Shown: positions 16,647 to 26,548, numbered from the stretch's first letter. The stretch: DNA of 64,000 nucleotides from Nitrosopumilus adriaticus (GCF_000956175.1 NZ_CP011070.1:62001-126000), one strand, 5' to 3'. Notes: generated by a model from the sequence alone, not told the origin. Made by a program: numbers and translations.

Positions 16647-16720
16647 GGGATTGTAGTCTAGCTTGGTATGATACTAGTCTGGGGGACTAGTGGTCGCAGG
16701 TTCAAATCCTGCCAATCCCA
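16647..16720 (+). tRNA. tRNA-Pro(GGG)
   Basis: Folds as a full cloverleaf without intron. Acceptor GGGATTG pairs with CAATCCC; the anticodon stem CTAGT/ACTAG encloses the loop CTGGGGG, so the anticodon is GGG (proline). The T arm is GCAGG-TTCAAAT-CCTGC and the discriminator is A at 16720. CCA is not encoded. The stop codon of the convergent kinase gene begins at the very next base. The anticodon arm with its neighbours forms the DNA palindrome ACTAGT...ACTAGT. Confidence 0.95.
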
Positions 16721-17482
16721 TTATAATTTAAGAACTTTTAGTAATTCATCAAAATTCTCTCGTGTTTTTTCTTGTTTGTATTGTTTTAACGCTTTAATTA
16801 TTTTTTCTTTGGAAGAATTTTTGTATATTTTTTGAGTTTTTTTTGCAATTCCTGAGCCAATAAAAAATGCTTGAGTGATTGATGTTACATTTGATGGTTT
16901 TCTTTCAGTACTAGAGCTTTCAAAATCGATTAAAGTAGATTTTGTTTTTCCAACAATAACATGTTTAGAAATATTACTTAATTCACCATGATCAAAACCT
17001 ATTTGATCTAATCTATAACAATCCTCTAAAATTTTTTTAATTGTTAATTTTAATTTTTTTGCACTACCTACTCCTTTTAACTGATAAATCCATTCACTAA
17101 TTTTAATCCCATCTAAATATTCCATCACCAAAAAATTTTTACTAGCAACAATCATTTTTGGGCCTACATTCACAGAATTTACTAATTTCAGTAAAACTGA
17201 TTCTTTTTTCATTTCTTTTCTTTGTGAATCTGTTCTTCTAATTTTTAATGCAACTAGTTTGTTATTTTTTTTTGCAAGAACAACAACACCAACATATCCT
17301 TTTCCTAAAATTGCTAGATTACCAATTGTTGTAGGACCTGAAAATGAAATTGATTTAATTTTTAATTTATCTAATTCAGATATTCTTGATTTTATTTGAC
17401 GATTAGTAGCTTTTGGATATCCAAGAATTTTTGAATATGGCTCCTCAGATAATTTGTTAATTGAAATAAATGAGTGTGCCAT
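16721..17482 (-). CDS. predicted Ser/Thr protein kinase (COG2112 type)
   Basis: A 253-aa kinase-like protein. A glycine-rich loop (LGKGYVGVVVLAKK, about 58-72) and an invariant-type Lys in LVALKIRR precede a hinge FLVMEYLDGI; the catalytic loop appears as GFDHGELSNISKHV with D and N, and STLIDFES replaces the usual DFG region, a pattern of RIO/Bud32-like small kinases. Substrate unknown. It overlaps the cca gene by 26 bp at its start and is followed by tRNA-Pro, so kinase, CCA-adding enzyme and ThpR form a minus-strand operon linked to tRNA or RNA ends. Confidence 0.85.
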   Translation of the reverse strand: MAHSFISINKLSEEPYSKILGYPKATNRQIKSRISELDKLKIKSISFSGPTTIGNLAILGKGYVGVVVLAKKNNKLVALKIRRTDSQRKEMKKESVLLKLVNSVNVGPKMIVASKNFLVMEYLDGIKISEWIYQLKGVGSAKKLKLTIKKILEDCYRLDQIGFDHGELSNISKHVIVGKTKSTLIDFESSSTERKPSNVTSITQAFFIGSGIAKKTQKIYKNSSKEKIIKALKQYKQEKTRENFDELLKVLKL

Positions 17483-18788
17483 CCGTTGAAATCAACTCAT
17501 TTGCAACCTCTTTAATTGATTTGCTTAAATTTTTCTTTCCTATTGTAATCTTGTAACCTCGTTTAAAATCACTTTGAAGTCCTTTTGGTATGCCTGTTTG
17601 AAGATTCTTTTTCAAAAATTCTGACATAAACTTGACTGCGTCTGTATTCTTTCTTTTTTCAACTGAAATAATTTTTCCATTATTTCCAATCCACATCAGT
17701 TCGGTATTTTTAAGATTTTTAGAAATAAAGCTCTTCGAACTTTCTTCTCTGAAAAAATCAGGTCCATTCTTTGAATAAATTTGATTTATTTCAGTTGATT
17801 CCAAGAAGAAAAACAACCATGCATCTTTCTTTTGATCCGTGTAACAATTACTTCTTAATACGTGAAATCCACCTAATTCTAATTGTGTTGACAATGATGA
17901 AGTAGCTCTTTTAATCTGTCCCCATATTATATCTGGACTTCTTATTTTAAAACTAAATTTTATCACTAACAAATTTTCCCAATATTTTTTTGAAACCTTC
18001 AATTGTTTATTCTTAAAGAAATTCAACGTACTTTTGTTTTTAAAAGCTCTACAAATTAGAATAAATTTTCCAAGATTCTCATTTGATATTGCTGCAGCTA
18101 AGTTTCTATTATTGTCAATTGGATCAATTATAGCAATTAATGTTTCAAATTTCTTCGATGTTTTTCCAATTACCTGACATTCTTTAATTTCTGATATTGT
18201 ATTTACAATGTTTTCAAAACTTCCATAGTGTAATACTAAAACCTCGCATACATATCCACTAAACCCTTGTTTGGCAATTTCTGCACCGTAAATCCCATTT
18301 GATTTTAGAAATGTCTTAAGAATTCTAACATTGTTTTTCATTTTTAACGTCAATGATTTTTGCATAAATTTAGTATGAAATGTGGATCTATCAGCAGCAC
18401 TTTTCCATTCTCCAACTTTTACATCATAAAATGGTACTACATTGATCTTCGTGTTTTTAATTTTAGCCTCAACATATGGATGTTCAGAATATCTTACATA
18501 TGGTGAATACTTTTTTAATGATTCAAAACCTATCTTTTTAGAAATTTTTTCAAACTTATCTTCTGTTGTAGATTTTTTGAATCTTACAAAAATATCAATA
18601 TCTGCATCCTTTGCTAACCAAGTGCCTTTTGCAAATGATCCTCCAAATTCTAATCCAATGACTTCTGGATATTTTTTAATTTCTTTTTCTACTAATTTGA
18701 ACGCTAAATTAGATATTTCATTTTTTGATTTCTCAATTGTACTTGATGGAATTACATTTTTTGTTATTTTGGTAATAATTTGTTTCAT
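17457..18788 (-). CDS. cca: CCA-adding tRNA nucleotidyltransferase (archaeal class I)
   Basis: Adds and repairs the 3' CCA of tRNA; needed here because the tRNA genes in the window lack encoded CCA. The 443-aa protein has the nucleotidyltransferase signature GGSFAKGTWLAKDADIDIFVRF-type motif (GGSFAKGT then DADID, about residues 49-66), a third Asp/Glu region in KINVVPFYDV, and the central and tail domains of archaeal class I enzymes. Its start overlaps the stop of thpR by 4 bp and its end overlaps the kinase gene, indicating translational coupling. Confidence 0.95.
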   Translation of the reverse strand: MKQIITKITKNVIPSSTIEKSKNEISNLAFKLVEKEIKKYPEVIGLEFGGSFAKGTWLAKDADIDIFVRFKKSTTEDKFEKISKKIGFESLKKYSPYVRYSEHPYVEAKIKNTKINVVPFYDVKVGEWKSAADRSTFHTKFMQKSLTLKMKNNVRILKTFLKSNGIYGAEIAKQGFSGYVCEVLVLHYGSFENIVNTISEIKECQVIGKTSKKFETLIAIIDPIDNNRNLAAAISNENLGKFILICRAFKNKSTLNFFKNKQLKVSKKYWENLLVIKFSFKIRSPDIIWGQIKRATSSLSTQLELGGFHVLRSNCYTDQKKDAWLFFFLESTEINQIYSKNGPDFFREESSKSFISKNLKNTELMWIGNNGKIISVEKRKNTDAVKFMSEFLKKNLQTGIPKGLQSDFKRGYKITIGKKNLSKSIKEVANELISTDGTLIYFN

Positions 18789-19330
18789 TTTCTTAATTTA
18801 ATCTCCTCTAAATCAGAATAAATTGGTCCAGTAGAAGTTAGTTCACTTTTTTTCAATTTGAAACTAGTTATTTCTTGAATTCCAAAATCTACCATTTTTT
18901 GTTCATCCAATTCTTTTGTTATATCTCCTACCTTCTTTTTAATCCTAAATATCGTAATGTGAGGTTTGAATGGTTTATCAGGAGAGAACCCTAGTGGTTC
19001 TAATACCTTTTCAACTTTTTTTGCTAGTTGAATTAGCATATTGCCTCCATTTTCATCAACACCAATCCAAATCACTCTTGGAAATTTAGGTTTAGGAAAA
19101 ACACCTACTCCTTTTAGATTAATCTTAAAACTTGAAAATTCAACGGTGTTAAGAGCATCAATAACTTTCTTAGAAATTTCATCTGTTATTTCTCCTAAAA
19201 ACTGCAATGTAAAATGTAAATTTTCTAAATTAACTGGTTTTGCCTCGATATCAATTTCATTTTGAATTTTTTTTATTGAATCAAGAATATCATTATTTGA
19301 AATTTCTATTGCTACAAAAGTTCGCATCAC
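18785..19330 (-). CDS. thpR: RNA 2',3'-cyclic phosphodiesterase (2'-5' RNA ligase family)
   Basis: A 181-aa 2H phosphoesterase. The two catalytic HxT/S motifs are present: LHFTLQFLG near residue 42 and PHITIFRIKK near 130. Family members hydrolyse 2',3'-cyclic phosphate ends and can ligate tRNA halves. The ATGA overlap with cca ties it to tRNA end processing, and RtcA elsewhere in the window (57216-58256) acts on the same kind of RNA ends. Confidence 0.93.
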   Translation of the reverse strand: MMRTFVAIEISNNDILDSIKKIQNEIDIEAKPVNLENLHFTLQFLGEITDEISKKVIDALNTVEFSSFKINLKGVGVFPKPKFPRVIWIGVDENGGNMLIQLAKKVEKVLEPLGFSPDKPFKPHITIFRIKKKVGDITKELDEQKMVDFGIQEITSFKLKKSELTSTGPIYSDLEEIKLRK

Positions 19331-19399
19331 AACATTCTTTGGTGTATCTCTATAATAATTTCCGGTAAATTCATAGACGAGTCTTTTTTTTGTTATATA

Positions 19400-19948
19400 T
19401 TGACAAAACTAATTGTATGCCTAACAGGAATGCCCGGTGCTGGGAAATCTACAATCGCTGAAGGTTTAGAATCAAAAGGTTACAAAATTATCAATATGGG
19501 AAATGCTGTGAGGGAAGAAGCAAAAAAAAGAAATTTAGAATTGACAAGATCAAATCTAGGTAAATTAATGCTTGAACTTAGAGAACAAAATGGTCCAGGG
19601 GCTATAGCAGAATTAGTTAAACCACAAATCGAATCTTCTTCTGCTAATGTGATATTATTAGATGGAGTAAGATCAAATGATGAAATAAAAGTACTAAGAA
19701 AATATGGAACAGTAAAACTATTGGCAATTCATGCTTCAACAGACACAAGATTTGATTTTTTACAGAGAAGAGGAAGATCAGACGATCCACAAACAAAAGA
19801 ACACTTTGAAGAAAGAGATAATCGTGAATTAGGAGTTGGAATTAGTAATTCAATTGCGTTATCTGATTATGCAATCTCAAATATTGGCTTGACAAAAGAT
19901 GAATTAATCAAAAATGCATATGAAATTATACAAAGTTGGATAGAATGA
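19400..19948 (+). CDS. UPF0200-type P-loop nucleoside/nucleotide kinase-like protein
   Basis: A 182-aa P-loop protein with TTG start. Walker A is GMPGAGKST (about 9-17); downstream come INMGNAVREEAKKR, a LLDGVRSNDEI Walker B-like strand and a lid-type RRGRSDDPQTKEHF. The pattern is that of the archaeal UPF0200 family related to dephospho-CoA kinase and adenylate kinases; substrate unproven. Its stop overlaps the next gene's ATG by four bases (ATGA), so the two are coexpressed. Confidence 0.85.
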   Translation: MTKLIVCLTGMPGAGKSTIAEGLESKGYKIINMGNAVREEAKKRNLELTRSNLGKLMLELREQNGPGAIAELVKPQIESSSANVILLDGVRSNDEIKVLRKYGTVKLLAIHASTDTRFDFLQRRGRSDDPQTKEHFEERDNRELGVGISNSIALSDYAISNIGLTKDELIKNAYEIIQSWIE

Positions 19949-20343
19949 AAATTCCAAGCATTAACTGTGTACTTGAAATGAAAAGTGCATTACATCCTTC
20001 TGAAGATCCTGAAAAAGTTAGGAAATGCATCTCAAATATTTTTCCTTATTCATCAATAAAAACTGAAAATTTTTCAATTTCATCCCAATCAAAAGAATTA
20101 AGATCATTTGAAAAAATTTATGAAACAATTCATTTAAAAAAATCTCAAAACACATACCGCCATTATCTTGAAAAAAATTTAGATAATAATACAACTTGGT
20201 TTTATCTTAACAAACAAGCAGCATTTGCTGAAAAAATAGCAATTTGTGAAGAAGCAGAAGAATCTCCTTTGGGACCAATTAAAGTAATTATTACTTCATC
20301 AAATATTGATGGAATTATTGATTGGATTGTTTTAGGAAATTAG
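19945..20343 (+). CDS. UPF0201 family protein
   Basis: A 132-aa protein starting at the ATG that overlaps the UPF0200 stop; a TTG three codons upstream is less likely. The sequence matches the archaeal UPF0201 pattern: an INCVLEMKSALHPSEDPEKVRKCI opening in pieces, a central LRSFEKIYETI, and a late FAEKIAICEEAEESPLGPIKV followed by an IDWIV end. The related fold resembles RNA-binding L5-like domains and an exosome link has been suggested for the family; no motif proves a function. Confidence 0.8.
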   Translation: MKIPSINCVLEMKSALHPSEDPEKVRKCISNIFPYSSIKTENFSISSQSKELRSFEKIYETIHLKKSQNTYRHYLEKNLDNNTTWFYLNKQAAFAEKIAICEEAEESPLGPIKVIITSSNIDGIIDWIVLGN

Positions 20344-20412
20344 TAAAACTTAGTTAAGAAAATTCACTCTTTTTTGACTATTTTTTTTAGTATGAATCTA
20401 AAATGATTTTTT

Positions 20413-21171
20413 GTGAACTATAATCAAATGTTCATAAAATTAGGCATAATTGCTGGTATTTTGATATTAGGAGGCATGATATTTTCTACTGAGATTGATA
20501 CTTTATTTCCCTCAACTTCTGCAAGCGTAGTGGATTCCTTAAAAACTGACGTATCAGATTTTGGTTCTAAAGCTTCAGATTCAGTAGAAAAAAGAATTGA
20601 TAACTCCATTGAAAAAATTATAGATGAAACTGGAAATTCTATCTCTAATGAAATTACTCAAACTGGCAATAAAATCTCTAACGAAATCTCTGAAGTAAAA
20701 GAATCATCACAAAAAGTTATCTCTGATGGTATTTCTAATTTTAATCCAATAGAATCTGTTAAGAATATCTTTGAAACAAATTCAACATCACAAAATTCAA
20801 AATCAATTGGTTCATCCTCTATTTCATCATCACCAACTACACCATCTATAACTCAAACTACTCCAATTACATATGAAACACTCTCTTTATCCACCAAACA
20901 ACAATCTGATGATAATATTGTTCTTCAATATTCAGATACAAGTGGAAAAACAAATAGTGTTAATGTTGTAATTAGAACTGAAGATAAAGAAATTTTTTCT
21001 GGTACTTATTTCACTTCAATGTTTGAAACTACTGTAAATGATGCAACTGGAATTCCTTATTATGTGGATATGGTAATTGACCATGAAGATTATGGTACAG
21101 TTGCTTCATCTGTATTTAATCCTGGAGATTCTTCAGACTCGAACATAAATGGCATCTTTTCACAAAAATAA
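20413..21171 (+). CDS. membrane-anchored coiled-coil protein with C-terminal beta domain
   Basis: A 252-aa protein with GTG start. One N-terminal membrane helix (IKLGIIAGILILGGMIF, about 8-25) is followed by a heptad-like, amphipathic region about 40-115 with repeated SxxE/ISNEI words, a Ser/Thr-rich linker about 120-160, and a C-terminal segment of beta strands about 160-250 (NIVLQYSDTSGK, IFSGTYFTSMFE, YVDMVIDHEDYGTVASSVF). It is probably exported and held by the N-terminal helix. Family not recognised. It converges on the Sir2 gene with one base between stops. Confidence 0.75.
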   Translation: MNYNQMFIKLGIIAGILILGGMIFSTEIDTLFPSTSASVVDSLKTDVSDFGSKASDSVEKRIDNSIEKIIDETGNSISNEITQTGNKISNEISEVKESSQKVISDGISNFNPIESVKNIFETNSTSQNSKSIGSSSISSSPTTPSITQTTPITYETLSLSTKQQSDDNIVLQYSDTSGKTNSVNVVIRTEDKEIFSGTYFTSMFETTVNDATGIPYYVDMVIDHEDYGTVASSVFNPGDSSDSNINGIFSQK

Positions 21172-21172
21172 T

Positions 21173-21895
21173 TTAATTTTGTTTAAACAGAGATACTAAT
21201 TCAGGTAATGAATTTGCACCTGTATCTCTTACTACTAAATCCATCTCAGATGACATTTCAGTAATTTCTGGATTAATCTCAATTAATGTAGTATGACTTT
21301 GTTTGGCATAGATAGGCAATGTATTTGCAGGTGATACTACTAAAGATGTTCCAACAATTATCATTAAATCACACTGATTTGCAAGAATCATAGCTTTTTG
21401 CCAAACATCTTGAGGTAAAGATTCCCCAAACCATACAACGTCTGGCCGTAGAATATTCCCGCATTTACAAATAGGTGGAATTTCTGAAAATTCTGATGTT
21501 ATTTCTTCTTTATAATCACAAACTGAACATTTGATTTTAATGATACTTCCATGCAGCTCTAATACTTCGGTACTACCTGCCTTTTGATGAAGTCCGTCAA
21601 TATTTTGAGTTAAAACCGATACTTGAGCATATTTTTCTAGTTCTGCAATGGCTTTATGACCTGGATTTGGTTTGGCTGCAAAAATATTTGCTCTTCTTTC
21701 ATTATACCACGTCCAAACTAATTCTGGATTATCATAGAATGCATCAATTGTAGCTAATTTCATAGCATCATGATTTCTCCATAATCCATCTTTCCCTCTA
21801 AATGTTGGAATTCCACTTTCTTGAGAAATTCCAGCTCCTGTTACAACTACAATTTTTTTAATATTTTGAACTTGGTCTTTGATTATTTCAAACAT
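21173..21895 (-). CDS. cobB: Sir2 family NAD-dependent protein deacylase
   Basis: Removes acyl groups from lysines using NAD; in archaea a known target is the chromatin protein Alba. The 240-aa protein shows VVTGAGISQESGIPTFRG (NAD site, about 17-34), TQNIDGLHQKAG near 96, the catalytic His in ELHGS near 114, a four-Cys zinc module (CSVC and CKCG about 123-145) and the GTSLVVSPAN motif near 187. It begins one base after the RNase Z stop and so belongs to the minus-strand operon Prs-Trm11-Rnz-Sir2. Confidence 0.95.
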   Translation of the reverse strand: MFEIIKDQVQNIKKIVVVTGAGISQESGIPTFRGKDGLWRNHDAMKLATIDAFYDNPELVWTWYNERRANIFAAKPNPGHKAIAELEKYAQVSVLTQNIDGLHQKAGSTEVLELHGSIIKIKCSVCDYKEEITSEFSEIPPICKCGNILRPDVVWFGESLPQDVWQKAMILANQCDLMIIVGTSLVVSPANTLPIYAKQSHTTLIEINPEITEMSSEMDLVVRDTGANSLPELVSLFKQN

Positions 21896-21896
21896 T

Positions 21897-22796
21897 TTAT
21901 TTTATTTCTATTTCTAAAAGATCTCTTGCAGTTATCACTGAATCATGAATTTTTTTTGCTTCTTCAAAATGCCCAACTTCATCTTTATATCTTGCTGAAA
22001 AATGTGTTAAAATTAAATTTTTTACATTTGCATTTTTAGCAATTGTTGCAGCTTGCTTTGCTGTAGAATGACATGTTTCTTGTGCTCTTTGTTTTTCTTC
22101 ATCTAAAAATGTAGAATCAAATACAAGATAATCACAACCTTCAAAAAATTTTTCTAATTCTTGAGTAGGCATTGTATCTCCTGAAATACCAATCTTTTTT
22201 CCAGAGCGTTTTTCTCCTAATACTTGATTTGGTTGTATCAATTTCCCATCAATTTCGATTTCACTTCCATTTTGCAATTTATTCCACAACTCACCTTCTG
22301 GTATTCCTAATTTTTTGGCTTCATCAATATTGAATCTTCCTGGTTTATCTTTTTCTACAAACAAATATGAAAATGCAGTGACTGAATGATTTGCTTTACA
22401 AACATAAATTGAATATTTTTTATCTTCATAGATTTTTCCTTCTTTAATAATATTGATCAAAACAGGAAATGATAATCCAAAATTTAATACTTTGATATTA
22501 GCAGCTATGAATTCTTCAATCCCATTTGGACCAAAAATTTCCAAAGTTTCTGTTCTATTTTGCATAGACATTGTTTGTAACAATCCCAAAATTCCTACAC
22601 AGTGATCACCATGTAGATGTGTTACGAACAACTTCATTTTTTTATTCCATCCTAAACCTGATTTCATATACGATATTTGTGCTGCTTCACCTGCATCAAA
22701 CATTATAATTTCACCTTCTTTTTCTAAACAAATACAAGACAGCCCTCTTTTTTCAGTAGGCTGCGCTGCTGATGTACCTAAAAACACAAGCTTCAT
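21897..22796 (-). CDS. rnz: ribonuclease Z
   Basis: Endonuclease that removes 3' trailers from tRNA precursors before CCA addition. The 299-aa metallo-beta-lactamase protein has [14 protein letters not shown] at the N-terminus, the metal motif [10 protein letters not shown] near residue 60, an HS..AFSYLF region, GDTMPT near 210 and a final LTHFSARY. Its ATG overlaps the stop of the upstream methyltransferase by four bases. With cca and thpR in this window, the local theme is tRNA end maturation. Confidence 0.95.
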   Translation of the reverse strand: MKLVFLGTSAAQPTEKRGLSCICLEKEGEIIMFDAGEAAQISYMKSGLGWNKKMKLFVTHLHGDHCVGILGLLQTMSMQNRTETLEIFGPNGIEEFIAANIKVLNFGLSFPVLINIIKEGKIYEDKKYSIYVCKANHSVTAFSYLFVEKDKPGRFNIDEAKKLGIPEGELWNKLQNGSEIEIDGKLIQPNQVLGEKRSGKKIGISGDTMPTQELEKFFEGCDYLVFDSTFLDEEKQRAQETCHSTAKQAATIAKNANVKNLILTHFSARYKDEVGHFEEAKKIHDSVITARDLLEIEIK

Positions 22797-23740
22797 TTTA
22801 TCAAAATTGTCCTTGTCAAGCTTTTATGCCTATAGATTTCATATTTTTTAATTCCCTTTAATTTCAATTTACTATCCAATTCTTTTTTGTACATAATTGC
22901 ACCTCTTTTACGTTTAGGTAGAATTGAAAAAAATTCCTTTAGAATTTCTTCTGGTTTTTCTGATGTTTTTGATGATTTTCCATATGGTAAATCAGTAACA
23001 ATACCATCGATCTCATCAGAAATCTTTGATAATTCATGATAATCAGAGTTGAAGACTTTTGATTTGTAGCCATTTACCTTAAGATTTTCATCAGAAATCC
23101 TACACATTTTTTCATCAAAATCAAATCCAATTGCATGAATTCCCATTGACTCAGCTTCTAAGAGAGTTGTACCAGTACCACAAAATGGATCACAAACGGT
23201 CTCACCCTCTTTTATTCCTAGTAAATTTATCATAACTCTAGTTAATTTCCAATCTAATTCATGAGGATATTTTGTAATTTTTTTTGGTCTTTTATCATCT
23301 TTCATTCTTTTTGAAAAACCAAAAAAGTTTTCTTTATCTGTAAATATTAGATATACAGTAATATCAGGATCTTCTAACTTTACCTTTGCATGAGAAAATT
23401 TGGATATCATATCCCCCATAGAACTTTCTAATTCGGGAACATTGAATTGATTAGATGATAAATTAATTATTCTACACACAAAAGTTTTAGCATTTTTTAA
23501 TACTCCAAAGTTTTCTTCATCTAAAAATAACCCTGACATTTTTCTTAAAATCTGACCAGAAATTTTTACAAATGATGCACGTTTTGTAATTTTCTCCCAA
23601 TTTGTTTTTGATTGAATTATTACTAAATTAGAAATAATTTTAATCTTAGAAAATCTATCATACATTTTTGATAATGCAATTATTTCATCAGTTGCAAGCT
23701 CAAGATAATCTTTAGATAAAATAAAAAAACTTTCTGGCAT
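22793..23740 (-). CDS. Trm11-like tRNA guanine-N2 methyltransferase
   Basis: A 315-aa SAM-dependent methyltransferase of the COG1041 group, whose archaeal member makes N2-(di)methylguanosine at tRNA position 10. The Rossmann motif is [17 protein letters not shown] (about 188-204), and the catalytic motif IV is DLPYGKS (about 253-259). The N-terminal 150 residues are lower in similarity to what I know but sit where the THUMP-type domain should be. ATGA-type overlap with rnz and one-base overlap with the prs stop put it in a tRNA/nucleotide operon. Confidence 0.85.
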   Translation of the reverse strand: MPESFFILSKDYLELATDEIIALSKMYDRFSKIKIISNLVIIQSKTNWEKITKRASFVKISGQILRKMSGLFLDEENFGVLKNAKTFVCRIINLSSNQFNVPELESSMGDMISKFSHAKVKLEDPDITVYLIFTDKENFFGFSKRMKDDKRPKKITKYPHELDWKLTRVMINLLGIKEGETVCDPFCGTGTTLLEAESMGIHAIGFDFDEKMCRISDENLKVNGYKSKVFNSDYHELSKISDEIDGIVTDLPYGKSSKTSEKPEEILKEFFSILPKRKRGAIMYKKELDSKLKLKGIKKYEIYRHKSLTRTILIK

Positions 23741-24618
23741 TAGACTATTGCCTTTGCTATTGTACTTGAAACATCTACTACTGATGTTTTACCTGGTATT
23801 GTATTTGCACTAACAATTTTTGTGACTCCTGCTTTCTTAATTTTCTTTTCTGCATCATTCATTAAAAGAGCATGAGTACATGCAACATACACTCTACCAC
23901 ATTTTTGTTTTTTAAGAAATTGTGTAGCCTTAACAATGCTACCGCCAGTACTTATCATATCATCTACTAAAATCAGATCCCTACCACCAACTTCTACATT
24001 TTTTGTTTGAATCTGTACTTTGCCTGTTTTTCTATCCCTCTTCTTTTCTAATGCAATATACTCTGTTCCAAATTTACTTGCAAATTCTTGTGCTCTTTCT
24101 TTACCTCCCTGATCAGGTGATACAATTAGAGGATTTTTTAGCCTCAATTTCTTAAAATATTGAACAAGATCTGGAATTGCAGTTACATTTTTTGTCGTTA
24201 TAGTAAAATGGTTAAACCCAATCAGGCTGTGAATATCTACAGCAATAACTTTTGATGCACCTGCACCTTTGAATAATTTTCCAAGAACTTTCATTGTAAC
24301 AACCTCTCCGGGCAAGAACTCCCTGTCCTGTCTTGCATATCCCATATATGGAATTACAGCAATAACTTGTGATGAAATTTCTTTAGCTTTTGATATCAAT
24401 GATAATACTTGTATCAAATTAGTATCAACTGGTGGATAAATTGACTGCACGACAACTGATTTTTTTTTGGAGATTTTACCTTTAAGCGTAATTTTACTTT
24501 CTCCATCAGCAAAAATTCTAATTTCGGATTTCACTAAGTTTGCCTTTATTTTCTTAGATAGTCTTCTTGCTAAATCTTCAGATGATTTTCCTGAGATTAC
24601 TGATAAACTACTCAACAA
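23740..24618 (-). CDS. prs: ribose-phosphate pyrophosphokinase
   Basis: Makes PRPP from ribose 5-phosphate and ATP for nucleotide, histidine and tryptophan synthesis. The 292-aa protein has the N-terminal LSVISGKSSEDLARRL, GYARQDREFLPGE flexible-loop type motif near residue 95, the DIHS motif and the PRPP-binding signature DLILVDDMISTGGSIVKA near 210-227. Length is typical of archaeal class III-like enzymes. First gene of the minus-strand run that continues into Trm11, RNase Z and Sir2. Confidence 0.95.
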   Translation of the reverse strand: MLSSLSVISGKSSEDLARRLSKKIKANLVKSEIRIFADGESKITLKGKISKKKSVVVQSIYPPVDTNLIQVLSLISKAKEISSQVIAVIPYMGYARQDREFLPGEVVTMKVLGKLFKGAGASKVIAVDIHSLIGFNHFTITTKNVTAIPDLVQYFKKLRLKNPLIVSPDQGGKERAQEFASKFGTEYIALEKKRDRKTGKVQIQTKNVEVGGRDLILVDDMISTGGSIVKATQFLKKQKCGRVYVACTHALLMNDAEKKIKKAGVTKIVSANTIPGKTSVVDVSSTIAKAIV

Positions 24619-24657
24619 AGAATTGTGATTCGATGGGATTCTTAAGTTTTGAGAAGA

Positions 24658-26403
24658 TCAATCTTCTCCACCTCCACGACCTAAGTCACCAGTACCATAT
24701 TCATCTAAGACCTGATTTCTTTCTTCATCAAGCTTACTGATTTCTTCATCCTCACGTTTTTCATCACCCTGATACACTGTTCTAATTGGCCATGGAATTC
24801 TAATATCATATTTTTTAAATTCTTCATACATAATTATCCTGATGTCTGTTTTAGTTTTGAATTGTGCACCATAATCCCTAACATACACCCATAATGAAAA
24901 ATCTAATGATGAATCATTAAATTTGTTAAATCTAACAACTGGTTGATTTATGTCAACATGAATATCTTTGTCACATCCACAACTGGGTTTATTTTCATCC
25001 AAGTAAGGACACCTTTGCTGTCGAATTAGATGTCTTCCCCTTTCATCAATAACCTCTTTCATAGCACGTTTACCGATTTTTACTAGAATTGAGGCTACTT
25101 GTTTTGGATTATTTAGATAAGAAACACCTACTTCAACAATTGCAGGCACCATTTTGATTTCTTTTGAATAATTAATGATTTGAGAATTAACAAGCTGCCT
25201 AGTTGGAATTACTGCATATGATTCATTTAATGCATCACGAATGAAAGTCACTCTGGGAGTAATTTTATGCACGTATCCATTATAGCCAGTATCTAACTGT
25301 ACACGCTCACCTTCTGCAAAAATCTTATCCTTTCTAATCAATATGTAAGCAAAATAATTTTGCATAGTTTCTTGTAATGCTAATCCAATTCCAATGGCCA
25401 ATCCTCCTGTAGCCGTTGCAAGAATTATCAAATCTATTCCCCACCAACTAATCACTCCAAGTATTACTGCAATAAATATTCCAAGTGGTAAAATTTGAGA
25501 AATTGATTTTGGAAGATCTTTTCTTTTTCTTTTTGCATAACCTGGTGGCTTTGATCCTGAAATTATTGGATCGAATCCATTAAACCTCTTTTCTTCTCTC
25601 CATGTATCTATAGGGAAAATCTCTTCAACATCTTGTCCAGGCTTTAGTTTTTTCCCAGACTCATTATTTCCAGAAACACAATCATCAAAATATTGTTCAT
25701 ATTTTTTTCTTTCAGATATTTTCCATTCTTCAAATGGATCTTTAACTAATTGTTCGAAACTTCCAATAGGTAACCCTTTTGTTGTTCTAAATTCTTCCAG
25801 GAATTTTCTTCCTTCTTCTGTCTTTAACTTTTCTTCAAACTCTTCATCTGTCAACTCATCTGGTGTATGTTTTGGAGGAACCCATTTGTAGAATTTATGG
25901 AAAAGATCACCATCATCATCAGGAAATCCACGTAATTCTTTCCATGATTCAAAATCTTCTTTCTCCAAATTTGATTTTTCTTTTTTACGAAGTATTATTG
26001 GAATTAAATGAGCAACAGAATATCCGATTACGAGAATGTTTATTGTGTTTAGAATCTTTGCAAACGTTTCACTAGGGGATATTTTTCCTTCTGGATTTAC
26101 AAAGGTATCATCTTCAAACAAAGCAAATGATTGTATGTAAAAATTCACTGATGTAATTAGTATGATGGCAAAAACTGGTAAAACTACTACCCTAACAAAT
26201 CTTGAAAGATGCGGTCGTACATAATTCAATTTTTGTTTCTTGACCCATTTTGAAAATGTGCGATAAATTACTGTAATTCCAATAATGCCTACAATTAATA
26301 CAATAAATGCTGCCTGAAGAGATTCTGATGAGGCTAGAAGCTGAGATATACCTTGAAACTGGTCTACTTGGCCTGATACAGCCTCGATTATTTCTTCAGC
26401 CAT
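24658..26403 (-). CDS. MscS family mechanosensitive channel with extra domains
   Basis: A 581-aa membrane protein. Three predicted helices at about 30-48, 68-90 and 118-140 are followed by an unusually long, highly charged segment at about 145-295, then the MscS core at about 298-360 (two helices, the second being the pore helix ATATGGLAIGIGLALQE) and the cytoplasmic beta domain. Around residues 465-480 is a Cys cluster, CPYLDENKPSCGC, unusual for MscS proteins and possibly a metal site. The tail is acidic. It should release solutes on hypo-osmotic shock; gating by ligand through the added parts is speculation. Confidence 0.9.
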   Translation of the reverse strand: MAEEIIEAVSGQVDQFQGISQLLASSESLQAAFIVLIVGIIGITVIYRTFSKWVKKQKLNYVRPHLSRFVRVVVLPVFAIILITSVNFYIQSFALFEDDTFVNPEGKISPSETFAKILNTINILVIGYSVAHLIPIILRKKEKSNLEKEDFESWKELRGFPDDDGDLFHKFYKWVPPKHTPDELTDEEFEEKLKTEEGRKFLEEFRTTKGLPIGSFEQLVKDPFEEWKISERKKYEQYFDDCVSGNNESGKKLKPGQDVEEIFPIDTWREEKRFNGFDPIISGSKPPGYAKRKRKDLPKSISQILPLGIFIAVILGVISWWGIDLIILATATGGLAIGIGLALQETMQNYFAYILIRKDKIFAEGERVQLDTGYNGYVHKITPRVTFIRDALNESYAVIPTRQLVNSQIINYSKEIKMVPAIVEVGVSYLNNPKQVASILVKIGKRAMKEVIDERGRHLIRQQRCPYLDENKPSCGCDKDIHVDINQPVVRFNKFNDSSLDFSLWVYVRDYGAQFKTKTDIRIIMYEEFKKYDIRIPWPIRTVYQGDEKREDEEISKLDEERNQVLDEYGTGDLGRGGGED

Positions 26404-26548
26404 TTAGATCTCTTTTTCTCCTTTTTCCTATCATACAAAGGTTAACTCCGTTTCTGATAGAATTTTTAATTTAACTATTATAAAATTTAAAATTTTTAGG
26501 CATAAAAAACGTGTAACCTTTAACAATGGTATTTGTACTAATAACTAA

